Shown here: positions 1 to 7,961 of the stretch, one piece after another
Layout: every line of letters begins with the position of its first letter
Position numbering within the stretch: the first letter of the stretch is position 1
DNA from: Caryophanales bacterium
GTDB taxonomy: Bacteria; Bacillota_I; Bacilli_A; RFN20; JAISJY01
Direction: 5' to 3'
Length of the DNA stretch: 11,950 nucleotides
Assembly: GCA_031261365.1 (NCBI GenBank)
Contig: JAISJY010000166.1
Location: 1 to 11,950, forward strand
The notes under the pieces: model-generated
The model's input: only the letters and a program-made list of their open reading frames with translations
What the model was told of the DNA's origin: nothing
Database searches by the model: none
Position numbers and translations under genes: made by a program

Positions 1-17
1 AATTGAGAATAATTAGT

Positions 18-2087
18 ATGAAAAAAGTAATTTTAATTATACCAATATTAGTTGGTTGTACTAACATTAGTGCAGTCAGTTCTTCTTCTTCAAGCCGTGA
101 ATCTACTCCTGTTGTTACTGAATATAAAACTCTTAGTAAAGAAGATTATTATAATAAGACTTTAAGTGGATTATTGGGGCAATTTGCAGGTTTTCTTTCT
201 GGTTATGAGTTTGTTAAAAATGGTCCAGACCCATATATTGGGATGCCAGATAGTTGGTTTGATTTTATAAATGGACCTTATGCTGGAAATTATGCTCATT
301 ATTATCCTGGTTCTTATGCTCAAGGAAATAATAAATATAACCGTTTAAGGTTAAATACAAATAATAACCGATATGAAGTTTATAGTGATGATGATTATCA
401 TATTGATATTTTTAATCAAACTATTTTAGATGAGTATGGGTCTTCTTCTTATGGTATTTATAAGGCATGGAAAAAGTATGGTGTGGCTGATTGGGGTGGT
501 GGTTATGATACTAATAGATTAGTTGGTACTTATGATTTGTTATCTCCTTTTACAGGAACTATTGAAGCGGGAAATACTCTTAGTTGGTGTACAGAAGCAT
601 ATATTGAAAATGAAACTTTAGGAATGAATGCTCCTGGTATGCCTCAATTAGCTTTATCATTAGTTGATAAGTTTGCTTCTAATGTTGGTTATTTTGACCC
701 TGTTATTTGGGCAAAGTACTATGCTGTTATTTATTCTTTGGCATACTTTGAAGATGATGTCTATACTATTTTAGAAGAGGCTAATAAAGTTTTACCAGAA
801 AACTCTTGGCCTTATAGAATTATGCAAGCCTCTTATTCTGCTTATGAAAAATACCCTAATGATTTTAGAAAGGCTGGTAAAGAATTAGTTGAATTAAGAA
901 GAATAACGCATGGCATTGACAATATTCAAACTGATCCTGCTATCAATGGGGCTTTTGCTATTCTTTCTTTACTATATGGTAATAATGATTATTTGCTAAC
1001 TTGTAAAATTGCTTCTTTATTAGGTTTTGATGGTGATTGTACAGCGGCTATTGCTACTAGTGTTATTGGAATTATGAAAGGTTTTAAAATTACTAACCCT
1101 GAATATCAAAAAATTAATGAAAAGATTTATTATGATGGAGAGGGTGTATATGTTAATGATACTACAACGGGTTATGATACTTATATTAAAAGAGAGTACC
1201 CTGAAAAACAAAAAATAACTGATATTGTTGAACTATATCAAAAGAACTTTGAAAAATTATTAATAGAAGAAGGCGGAGAAATCTTTGAAGATTATTATTC
1301 TATTCCTGTTTCTAATGTTAAATCTGATAGTTCTGTTTTGTTTTCTAATTATGATTTGGAAGAGAAAAGTTCTAATGGTTTTTTAACTAATTCAGCAATG
1401 TCTGTTATTGGAGAAAGTGAGAATGTAGAAACTCATTCTGGTTGGAGAGGCTTAAAATTACAAAGTAAAGCTGAAGGAGAAGCAAAAGTTTATCATAATT
1501 ATAATCTTGAAAAAGATGCTTATTATAGATTAAGTGTCTATTGTAAAACTAGTGATAAAGTTCAAGCCTCTTTGTATGCTAAAACTAATGAAATAACTTT
1601 AAATGAAGAATATTTTTATAATGTTAATAATGTCATTAATAAAGTATTAGTATTTCAAGCTTCAAGCAGTTCAGTAGAAGTGGGAGTTAAATTATTAACT
1701 AATTCTGGTTATTTGACAGTAGATGATTTCTTATTAGAGAAAATTGAAATGAATAGTTTTAATGATATTTCTACCTCTTTTAATAAATACCCTAATAAAT
1801 ATGTTAGTCAATTAAGTAAACCAAACTATGAGAAAGAAGTGTTTTTAAGAGTTAAATATCGGAATAGTGCCTCTAAATTAATTGTTAAGATTAATAGAAA
1901 CAATACTTTATTTGGTAGTGTTATTTTATCTCAAACCTCTAAAGATAATAATATTGGTTATGGCTATCTGGAAATACCTTATGTTTTTGAAAATGAAAGT
2001 GATAATATAATGATAGATTTTCAAGGTAATAGTTTATATTTTGGAGATATTGAAATAATTCAAAGACAAGATTATATGTTTAGATAA
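18..2087 (+). CDS. Secreted lipoprotein with ADP-ribosylglycohydrolase-type domain and C-terminal beta domains
   Basis: The 689-residue protein starts at the ATG at 18; an in-frame TTG at 3 would put charged residues ahead of a normal lipoprotein signal. The signal is MKK, a hydrophobic stretch, and lipobox L11-V-G-C14, followed by a serine-rich tether (21-26), so it should be membrane-anchored and face outward. Residues about 40-360 fit the ADP-ribosylglycohydrolase fold: glycine-rich first helix (51-62), acidic S123-D-D-D126 in the place of the family TDD(T/D) metal motif, and G336-F-D-G-D-C341, the family GxDxD(T/S/C) second metal motif. Known members hydrolyse ADP-ribosyl bonds using Mg2+, but this branch of long, secreted members has no substrate I can name. 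Residues about 455-577 look like a jelly-roll carbohydrate-binding module (ends in TVDDFLLEK), and 600-682 like another beta domain. No Shine-Dalgarno is visible in the 17 bases before the ATG. Family call fairly sure; activity inferred. Confidence 0.8.
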   Translation: MKKVILIIPILVGCTNISAVSSSSSSRESTPVVTEYKTLSKEDYYNKTLSGLLGQFAGFLSGYEFVKNGPDPYIGMPDSWFDFINGPYAGNYAHYYPGSYAQGNNKYNRLRLNTNNNRYEVYSDDDYHIDIFNQTILDEYGSSSYGIYKAWKKYGVADWGGGYDTNRLVGTYDLLSPFTGTIEAGNTLSWCTEAYIENETLGMNAPGMPQLALSLVDKFASNVGYFDPVIWAKYYAVIYSLAYFEDDVYTILEEANKVLPENSWPYRIMQASYSAYEKYPNDFRKAGKELVELRRITHGIDNIQTDPAINGAFAILSLLYGNNDYLLTCKIASLLGFDGDCTAAIATSVIGIMKGFKITNPEYQKINEKIYYDGEGVYVNDTTTGYDTYIKREYPEKQKITDIVELYQKNFEKLLIEEGGEIFEDYYSIPVSNVKSDSSVLFSNYDLEEKSSNGFLTNSAMSVIGESENVETHSGWRGLKLQSKAEGEAKVYHNYNLEKDAYYRLSVYCKTSDKVQASLYAKTNEITLNEEYFYNVNNVINKVLVFQASSSSVEVGVKLLTNSGYLTVDDFLLEKIEMNSFNDISTSFNKYPNKYVSQLSKPNYEKEVFLRVKYRNSASKLIVKINRNNTLFGSVILSQTSKDNNIGYGYLEIPYVFENESDNIMIDFQGNSLYFGDIEIIQRQDYMFR

Positions 2088-2658
2088 GTTTATTTTTTAC
2101 TTTATCTCGGTATTCTTTTAAGGTTTTATTATTAAGATAAAAAGGTATTTTTGAAGTTTTCATCATAATAATAACAAGAATAAGAGAAACAACAAAAACA
2201 GGTATCCCTATTTTCAATAGAATATATAAACTATCATTTTGCAAAAGCAAAGGAAACAAAATACCTAAAGAAATAGTTACAAGAGACAATATTAGTAATA
2301 CATAAGGAACAATTAATAGTAAAACTTTTTTATTTTTTTTATTATTAATGCTATTTGCTAATATTCCATATTTTCTTAAATGGTCATCAAGTTCTTCTCT
2401 ATTTTGTAAAGTCATATCAAGTTCTACCACTAAATAGATTAAATTGTTAGGGTAATCATCACATTTTAAGATTTTATAACCAAAAGTATTATAAAAATCA
2501 AGCCAATAATCTTTTTCATTAACTTTAATATAGAAAGATTGAGATTTATTTATTTCTTTTGTATTTTCTAAAATGAAAGAAGAACCACAAAATGGGCAAA
2601 TAGTATCATTTTCTTTTAATGGACCAGCACAACTTGGGCAATTTCTTACTTTTATCAC
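2080..2658 (-). CDS. Zinc-ribbon, two-TM membrane protein of unknown function
   Basis: This 192-residue protein has an N-terminal zinc ribbon, C7-P-S-C10 and C21-P-F-C24. A soluble alpha/beta stretch (about 41-105) follows, then a lysine-rich turn and two hydrophobic segments (about 111-139 and 144-166), and a basic C-terminal tail. The ribbon and tail are probably cytosolic, with a hairpin through the membrane. The start is GTG at 2658-2656: no ATG, GTG or TTG lies upstream in frame over the next 40 bases, and a later start would break the ribbon. There is no Shine-Dalgarno before it. A TATAAT ends 6 nt upstream, so the mRNA may be leaderless. It is convergent with the preceding lipoprotein gene and overlaps its stop by 8 nt. 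Zinc-ribbon/TM proteins of this kind are common in Firmicutes but mostly uncharacterised; I do not recognise a named family. Confidence 0.8.
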   Translation of the reverse strand: MIKVRNCPSCAGPLKENDTICPFCGSSFILENTKEINKSQSFYIKVNEKDYWLDFYNTFGYKILKCDDYPNNLIYLVVELDMTLQNREELDDHLRKYGILANSINNKKNKKVLLLIVPYVLLILSLVTISLGILFPLLLQNDSLYILLKIGIPVFVVSLILVIIMMKTSKIPFYLNNKTLKEYRDKVKNKLI

Positions 2659-2675
2659 TAGTATATTATATACTA
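2659..2675. repeat. Perfect 17-bp palindrome over the -10 box (possible operator)
   Basis: TAGTATAT-T-ATATACTA has 8-bp perfect arms around one central base. It covers the -10 hexamer of the minus-strand zinc-ribbon gene and abuts its GTG start codon. This is the placement expected for a repressor site. Low sequence complexity means chance cannot be excluded. Confidence 0.45.
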
Positions 2676-2693
2676 ATATGGGAGAATGATTAA
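2659..2693 (-). promoter_or_regulatory. Promoter of the zinc-ribbon gene, predicted leaderless
   Basis: Read on the minus strand, a perfect TATAAT (2670-2665) follows a weak TTAATC (2693-2688, 3 of 6 to the -35 consensus) with 17 nt spacing. The expected transcription start, about 7 nt after the -10 box, falls on the GTG start codon itself. No ribosome-binding site fits between them. The -10 box is perfect and the -35 is poor, so the promoter is likely but unproven. Confidence 0.5.
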
Positions 2694-2779
2694 TATAAGT
2701 GTTATATTTTAATGTTTATCTTTTTGCTACATTTACTTTTTCAGACATCGTTTTCAATAACTACGCAACTTTTTTTCTT

Positions 2780-2800
2780 TTATTATATAATAATTAGTGT
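2780..2800 (+). promoter_or_regulatory. Promoter of the gdpP operon, near-leaderless
   Basis: A perfect TATAAT lies at 2786-2791, inside a 14-bp perfect AT palindrome (2780-2793), only 9 nt before the gdpP ATG at 2801. The predicted start of transcription is about 2798, leaving a leader of 0-3 nt with no Shine-Dalgarno. No good -35 hexamer is found 16-18 nt upstream; a T-rich tract occupies most of the spacer. It would be the only strong promoter visible for the seven genes downstream. Confidence 0.5.
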
Positions 2801-4861
2801 ATGTATAAGAATATATCTCGTTTAAAAGTTGCCAGAATAATATTATTAGCCATTGAATTTCTTTTAGGTGCTGCTCTTTTTTCTTTAAGTTTTTTTGCTG
2901 ATGTCTTTAAAATAACTTTTGAAATGACACCTTATATTTTTCTTTATTTCTTTGTTTTTTTAATTATTGTTGAAATTACTTATTCTTTCTTTTCTTTTAC
3001 TTTAATTGATTTCTCAATTACAAGGAATTATTTAAATATCTCTAATATTATTGGATACGATATTAATGAAGTTATCAATAAATCAAATATTGGTTTACTT
3101 TATTATTCAAATGATTATAAAATAATGTGGACAAGTAGTTTATTTGAAACTAGAAATCTATTTTTATTAGGTGATGATTTACCAACTTGGTTACCTGCTT
3201 TGCAACCTTTATTTGAACCTAGTAATAAAGATACAACTTTGTATGGTATTAATATCAAAAATGTTTATTATTCTGTAACTAAATTAGAACAAAGTAATTT
3301 GTTAATATTTAGAGATACAGACGAACTTTTTAATAGTGCAAAAGACCGAGAAAGCCAACAAATTGTTATCTTTTATTTATTAGTTGATAATTATTCAGAT
3401 GTCCGCTCAGCCTTAAATGATACTGATTTTGCTCAATTGGAATCAGCTTTTAGAAGAACAGTCACTGATTATTTAAAAGTTTATAATATGTCAATATTCC
3501 AAACATCTTTAGGTCGTTTCTTTGGAATTGGAGCTTATCAAGATTATGAACAAATTAGAAAAGATGGTTTTAGTATCACTAATAAAGTAAAGCATGTTAA
3601 AGGTGGTTTAACTGAACATAGTTTTACTATTTCTATGGGTTTTGGCATTAAATCATATTTAGTTAGTGAATCAAATGAATTAGCCAGAGAGGCTTTATCA
3701 TTGGCTCAACAAAGAGGTGGTGATCAAGTAGGAGTTAAAGCTTTTTCCAGAGGTGTTGAGTTTTATGGTGGAACTAATTTAGGTATCAAGAATACAGGCT
3801 TTTTACCAAAGATAAGAAGTTTTGGAGTTCAATTAGCAGAAGTTATTAGAAACCATAGTAATATTTTAATTATGGGGCATAGAATTAGTGATTTAGATTC
3901 TATTGGAGCCTCATTAGGAGTTTATGCTTTTTGTAAAAATATAAAAAGTAATGTTAAAGTTGTTTATGATGAAAACAGTACTGAAATAAAAACTAATATA
4001 GCAATTAAAACTATCTTTCCAAAGGCTGAATCAAATGCTATTTTTGTGACACCTAGAGGAGCTTTGGAAAACAATTTGAAAGATACTTTATTAATTTTAG
4101 TAGATTTTCATTCTTATAGTTATGCTTTAAATAGAGATATTATTGATAAGAGTAAGAATGTTATTGTTATTGACCATCACCGAAGACAAGATTTAGCTAT
4201 TGAAAATCTTTTATTAGATTTCATTGACCCTTTATCTTCTTCTACAGGTGAAATAGTAACTCATATGATTAGACAAAGAGATTATAAGTTATCAACTATG
4301 ACAAGTAAAATTGCTACCTTTTTATTTGCAGGTATTTTATTAGATACTAATCACTTCCGCTCCAGCGAGACATCTACTAGAACTTTTGAGGCTTGTGCTA
4401 TTTTAAAAGAAATGGATGCTGACCTTGATAGAGCTGATGATTTCTTAAGAGATGATTACAAAGAGTTTGAATTAAAGACTAAGTTAATGTTAAATGTTGA
4501 AACTCCACATTTTGGTATTTATATTATTCATGGTAATGAGGAAGATGTTTTTGAAGTATCAGTTTTAGCCAAAGCTGCTCAAGAAGTCTTAGCTTTAAAA
4601 GAAGTTAATTCAGTTTTTGCTATTGGTAGAACTAGTCAAACTCAAGTAGGTATATCGGCTCGGAGCAATAATCAATTTAATGTTCAACTTATTTTAGAGA
4701 AACTAATGTTAGAAAAGACAATTTTAGATAAAGGTGGAACTTCAGGTGGTCGTTTCTCAGCTGCTGGTGGGCAAATTAATGATATTAGTGTAGAAGAATT
4801 AAAGATATTATTATGTAAAGTATTAACACTCTATTTAGCAGATGCTAAAAGGAAGGAATAA
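2801..4861 (+). CDS. gdpP: Cyclic-di-AMP phosphodiesterase GdpP (DHH/DHHA1)
   Basis: This 686-residue membrane enzyme hydrolyses c-di-AMP to pApA on the cytosolic side. The domains follow the GdpP order: two TM helices (about 12-33 and 43-68), a PAS-like region (about 85-172), a degenerate GGDEF (about 185-315, with GRFFG at 238-242 where an active cyclase has GGDEF), DHH (about 355-520) and DHHA1 (about 575-684). Metal ligands are in place: H360-x3-D364-x-D366, D435, D458-H-H460 and D515. The DHHA1 glycine motif reads GGTSGGRFSAAGG (645-657), with arginine (R651) where I expect the usual GGGH histidine. Length is close to that of Bacillus GdpP (about 660). ATG 2801 is the only start ahead of TM1; it has no Shine-Dalgarno and may be read from a leaderless mRNA. 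It is the first gene of the operon, and rplI follows after 1 nt. Identification is secure. Confidence 0.95.
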   Translation: MYKNISRLKVARIILLAIEFLLGAALFSLSFFADVFKITFEMTPYIFLYFFVFLIIVEITYSFFSFTLIDFSITRNYLNISNIIGYDINEVINKSNIGLLYYSNDYKIMWTSSLFETRNLFLLGDDLPTWLPALQPLFEPSNKDTTLYGINIKNVYYSVTKLEQSNLLIFRDTDELFNSAKDRESQQIVIFYLLVDNYSDVRSALNDTDFAQLESAFRRTVTDYLKVYNMSIFQTSLGRFFGIGAYQDYEQIRKDGFSITNKVKHVKGGLTEHSFTISMGFGIKSYLVSESNELAREALSLAQQRGGDQVGVKAFSRGVEFYGGTNLGIKNTGFLPKIRSFGVQLAEVIRNHSNILIMGHRISDLDSIGASLGVYAFCKNIKSNVKVVYDENSTEIKTNIAIKTIFPKAESNAIFVTPRGALENNLKDTLLILVDFHSYSYALNRDIIDKSKNVIVIDHHRRQDLAIENLLLDFIDPLSSSTGEIVTHMIRQRDYKLSTMTSKIATFLFAGILLDTNHFRSSETSTRTFEACAILKEMDADLDRADDFLRDDYKEFELKTKLMLNVETPHFGIYIIHGNEEDVFEVSVLAKAAQEVLALKEVNSVFAIGRTSQTQVGISARSNNQFNVQLILEKLMLEKTILDKGGTSGGRFSAAGGQINDISVEELKILLCKVLTLYLADAKRKE

Positions 4862-4862
4862 A

Positions 4863-5303
4863 ATGAAAGTACTATTAATTAAAGATGTTAAAAATGTTGC
4901 TAAAAAAGATTCAATTATAGAAGTTTCAGATGGTTATGCTAATAATTATCTTTTTAAACAGAAATTAGCTATTCCAGCCACTGCTACTAGTGTTGAAATA
5001 TTAAAGACTAATCAAACTCTTTTAAAAGAGAAAGATGAAACTAATAAGAAAAATGCTTTGGCTAATAAAGTTATTTTAGAAAGTAAAACCATTAATTGTG
5101 TTTTAAGAGTTGGTAAAGAAGGAAAACCTTTCGGTTCTATCACTAATAAAAATGTTTATGAAGCAATCAGTAAGTTTAATATTTCGGTTGATAAAAGAAA
5201 GATTTCACAAGTAAATATTAATACTTTAGGAACTTTTATGGTTGAAGTTGAATTATACAAAGATGTTAAAGCTAAAATTAAACTAGTAGTAACAGGTGAA
5301 TAA
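4863..5303 (+). CDS. rplI: 50S ribosomal protein bL9
   Basis: At 146 residues the protein is full length for bL9, which binds 23S rRNA domain V in the large subunit and helps limit frameshifting. The N-terminal rRNA-binding domain carries the family signature around VSDGYANNYLF (about 23-33). A long charged helix (about 48-75) links it to the C-terminal domain, which has the typical GKEGKPFGSIT segment. The start is ATG 4863, because AAGGAAGG lies 6 nt ahead of it; an in-frame ATG at 4842 would begin inside the end of gdpP and has no ribosome-binding site. It sits between gdpP (1-nt gap) and dnaB (stop and start share one base, TAATG), the usual Firmicutes order. Confidence 0.96.
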   Translation: MKVLLIKDVKNVAKKDSIIEVSDGYANNYLFKQKLAIPATATSVEILKTNQTLLKEKDETNKKNALANKVILESKTINCVLRVGKEGKPFGSITNKNVYEAISKFNISVDKRKISQVNINTLGTFMVEVELYKDVKAKIKLVVTGE

Positions 5304-6742
5304 TGAGTTTGCAATTACCTTATAATATTCCAGCCGAAGAATACATTTTATCAGCCGCGATAAACGGAATTGGTAGAGCAGATATTTTTTCTTCGTTGAC
5401 AAAAGAACATTTTTATGGAACTAAAAACATTGTTATTTTTGAAGCATTAGAGGTTTTATATAACCGTACAGGTCTTGGTTCATATTCTTCTATTTTTGAG
5501 GAATTAGATAATTCAGGTAAATTAGCCGAGGTTGGAGTTGAACTTTTAAATAGAATATCTGAAATAGTAGTTGTTGAGATTAATGTTCCTTTAAATATTA
5601 AACTTTTACAAGATAAATATTTATTAAGACAAATATTAGTTTTATTTGATAGTACTTTAAATTATTATAAAGAGAACTATAACAGAGCTAAAGATGATTC
5701 TTTTATTACGGACACAGGTGAATATTTATTTGATATTGAAAAGAAAGTTGTGGAAATTACTAAACAGAGAAGTTTAGAAGGCTTTATTAAAATACCTGAT
5801 ATTTTAAAGGTGGTTAAGGAAGAAATAAAGTATTCAAAGGGAGAAATTGAAGGAGTTCATACTTTTGAAACATTAGATAAGTTAACAAAAGGTTTTCAAG
5901 AGGGGCAATTAATTGTTTTAGCAGCTAGACCAGGTGTTGGTAAATCGGCTTATGCTTTAAACTTAGCTCTTGAAACATTAAATAGTCAAGATGAAAATCC
6001 TAATTATGAAGCAACAATTGGTATCTTTTGTTTAGAAATGACATCAAGTGATATTGCTAAAAGGTTATTACAAATTAAAGCATCTGTTAAAGCTGAGGAA
6101 CTTAAAGGCATAAATGATACCGGAATTATAGTTCAGGGTTCTGCTAGATGGGCAGAGAGTATTTTAAAAGATTATAAGATTTATATTGACCAATCAACTA
6201 ATTTGAAGATCGCTGATATTGTAGTCAAGGTCAGAAAATTAGATAGAGAAAGTTTTGGAAATTTAAAGTATGTAATAATTGATTATTTAGGTTTAATAAC
6301 ACCCGATAATTTGAAAGAAGAACCAACAATTTATTTACCTAAAATGACAAGACAATTAAAATCTTTAGCTTTGGAATTAAAAATACCGATAATTTTAGTT
6401 TGTCAAATGAACCGTGATTCTGTTCAAGGAGCTAAAACAGAAGAACCTAAACTTAATCATTTAAGAGGTTCTGGAGCTATTGAACAAGATGCTGATATTA
6501 TTATGTTTTTACAAGAAATAGGAAAATCTAGTAAATCTAATTATGCTGATGATGTTAAACCAATGCGACTTTATGTTAAGAAAAATAGAAAAGGGCAAAC
6601 AGGCGATATTGATTATGAATATCAAGGGAGTACTTTTAAGTTTAAAGAATTAGGCTTTAGAAAGAGAGAAGATGAAAAAGTTCCTGTTAAAGATGAAAAT
6701 GTAGAAGTTGTTAATGATGAGAATAAAGGAACTATTAAATGA
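5303..6742 (+). CDS. dnaB: Replicative DNA helicase DnaB (DnaC in Bacillus)
   Basis: The protein is a 479-residue hexameric helicase that unwinds DNA at the fork and recruits primase. The N-terminal domain (about 5-105) opens with the usual NIPAEEYILSA segment. The RecA-like motor has Walker A with G211-V-G-K214-S215, catalytic ExT-type Glu in FCLEM, Walker B ending in D327, and the CQMNR and SGAIEQDAD motifs. The usual LRESG reads LRGSG here. After the core, a charged tail of about 30 residues (KREDEKVPVKDENVEVVNDE) makes it slightly longer than the Bacillus protein (about 454). ATG 5303 overlaps the rplI stop by one base and has AGGTG 5 nt upstream. The stop overlaps walJ in ATGA, which implies coupled translation. 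Identification is secure; the name follows E. coli usage. Confidence 0.95.
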   Translation: MSLQLPYNIPAEEYILSAAINGIGRADIFSSLTKEHFYGTKNIVIFEALEVLYNRTGLGSYSSIFEELDNSGKLAEVGVELLNRISEIVVVEINVPLNIKLLQDKYLLRQILVLFDSTLNYYKENYNRAKDDSFITDTGEYLFDIEKKVVEITKQRSLEGFIKIPDILKVVKEEIKYSKGEIEGVHTFETLDKLTKGFQEGQLIVLAARPGVGKSAYALNLALETLNSQDENPNYEATIGIFCLEMTSSDIAKRLLQIKASVKAEELKGINDTGIIVQGSARWAESILKDYKIYIDQSTNLKIADIVVKVRKLDRESFGNLKYVIIDYLGLITPDNLKEEPTIYLPKMTRQLKSLALELKIPIILVCQMNRDSVQGAKTEEPKLNHLRGSGAIEQDADIIMFLQEIGKSSKSNYADDVKPMRLYVKKNRKGQTGDIDYEYQGSTFKFKELGFRKREDEKVPVKDENVEVVNDENKGTIK

Positions 6743-7503
6743 AATATTATGTTCTTTCTTCTTCTTCTAAAAAAGGAAATTCAACCCTTATTGAAAGTAA
6801 TGGAAAGTACTTACTCATAGATGCTGGAACAAAAAAAGAAAAATTAAAAGATATTTTTAATAATTTAAAGATTAGTTTGAAAGATATTCCTTATGTTTTA
6901 TTAACTCATGAACATACAGACCATATTTATTCTTTAGATTTATTTAAGTATTCTTCGGTTTTTACAAGTCAAAGATTATTTAATTATCTTTCTAGTAAAA
7001 CTCATTTGGCTTTGGCTAATTTTATTGATGTTAAACCTTATGTACCTTTTTATTTAGAAGACTTTAAAGTAACACCTATTTTAAACTCTCATGATGGGAA
7101 AAATCAGTCTTTTGGTTTTATAATTGAAGTTGAAAATATGAAGATTAGTTATGTTTCTGATACAGGTTACATACCCACGAGAAATTATGCTTATTTAAAT
7201 GATTCTGATTATTATATTTTTGAAAGTAATCATGATATAAAAATGTTAATTAATTCTAAAAGACCTCATGAGTTAATTGCTAGAATATTATCTGATACAG
7301 GTCATCTTTCTAATTTGGCAGCAGCGGATGCTTTAGAAAATGTTGTTGGTACTAAAACCAAAGAGATTACCTTAATTCATTTGTCAGAAGACTGTAATAA
7401 TGCTGATATGGCTTTAAAAGAAATAAAAAAACATCCTATATTTGATAATATTAAAGTTCAAGTTGCTAATTATGATGAGGTTACTTTAGGTGGTCAAAGA
7501 TGA
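6739..7503 (+). CDS. walJ: WalJ/YycJ-type metallo-beta-lactamase fold hydrolase
   Basis: This 254-residue cytosolic MBL-fold protein belongs to the WalJ (YycJ/VicX) family, usually found beside the WalRK system and linked genetically to DNA replication and cell-wall control. The opening LSSSSKKGNSTLI and LLIDAG are typical of the family. Di-metal ligands are visible: H57-x-H59-x-D61-H62, H118, D141 and H214 (in the family motif LIHLSEDCNN). GHLSN (188-192) is also conserved in relatives. A nuclease or phosphodiesterase reaction is suspected for the family, but the physiological substrate is unsettled. It overlaps dnaB by 4 nt and rlmH by 4 nt (both ATGA), with AAAGGA about 8 nt before the ATG. 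No walR, walK, walH or walI lies next to it, and no htrA-type protease separates it from rlmH as in Bacillus. Confidence 0.9.
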   Translation: MKYYVLSSSSKKGNSTLIESNGKYLLIDAGTKKEKLKDIFNNLKISLKDIPYVLLTHEHTDHIYSLDLFKYSSVFTSQRLFNYLSSKTHLALANFIDVKPYVPFYLEDFKVTPILNSHDGKNQSFGFIIEVENMKISYVSDTGYIPTRNYAYLNDSDYYIFESNHDIKMLINSKRPHELIARILSDTGHLSNLAAADALENVVGTKTKEITLIHLSEDCNNADMALKEIKKHPIFDNIKVQVANYDEVTLGGQR

Positions 7504-7961
7504 AAAAATTAACTTTATTAGTTGTTGGTAAACAAAAAGCTGAGTTTATTTCAGCTCAAAAAGAATATTTAAAAAGATTAAGCCCTTTTTATAATCTTAA
7601 TTTAATTGAAATTGAACAAAGTTCAGAAGTTAATAAGATGAAGGAAGAAGATATTTTAATTTATAAAGAGAATGAAGAAAAAAGAATAATGAAATATTTA
7701 AATAATGAATATGTAATTTTATTAGATTTGAAAGGTCAAGAAATAGATAGTTATGAGTTTGCTAATCTTTTAGATAGTAAGACAGATTTAGTTTTTATTA
7801 TTGGGGGAGCTTATGGAGTAAGTGAGAATATCTTTAAAAGAGCCAATTATAAATTAAAACTTTCTGATTTAACTTTTACCCATTTAATCGCGAGAATTAT
7901 CTTACTTGAACAAATATATAGAGGAGTGAAAATAAATAATAATGCCAACTATCATAAATGA
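7500..7961 (+). CDS. rlmH: 23S rRNA (pseudouridine-1915-N3)-methyltransferase RlmH
   Basis: This 153-residue SPOUT methyltransferase acts on the 70S ribosome, methylating pseudouridine 1915 in helix 69 with S-adenosylmethionine. The knotted cofactor site is clear: FIIGGAYGVSENIFKRANYKLKL resembles the family's IGG(S/P)xG(L/F)S segment (written here in part: G-G-A-Y-G-V-S). The C-terminus has THLIARIILLEQIYRG and ends NANYHK, matching the family ending PYHK. The usual FPHQLMR is FTHLIAR here. Start ATG 7500 overlaps the walJ stop in ATGA, with AGGTGG 6 nt upstream. Length is near the family norm (about 155-160). Its last 20 nt overlap the next gene. Confidence 0.95.
   Translation: MKKLTLLVVGKQKAEFISAQKEYLKRLSPFYNLNLIEIEQSSEVNKMKEEDILIYKENEEKRIMKYLNNEYVILLDLKGQEIDSYEFANLLDSKTDLVFIIGGAYGVSENIFKRANYKLKLSDLTFTHLIARIILLEQIYRGVKINNNANYHK

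Noticed and set aside
1020..1211. Minus-strand ORF of 63 codons inside the ADP-ribosylglycohydrolase-type gene
   Set aside because: It lies antisense to a well-supported domain (the GFDGDC motif region), has no ribosome-binding site and a low-complexity Ile/Asn/Ser product.
6469..6486. LRGSG instead of LRESG in DnaB, considered as a loss of function
   Set aside because: Related ring helicases such as T7 gp4 have LRGSG at this place, and both Walker motifs are intact, so this is probably ordinary variation.
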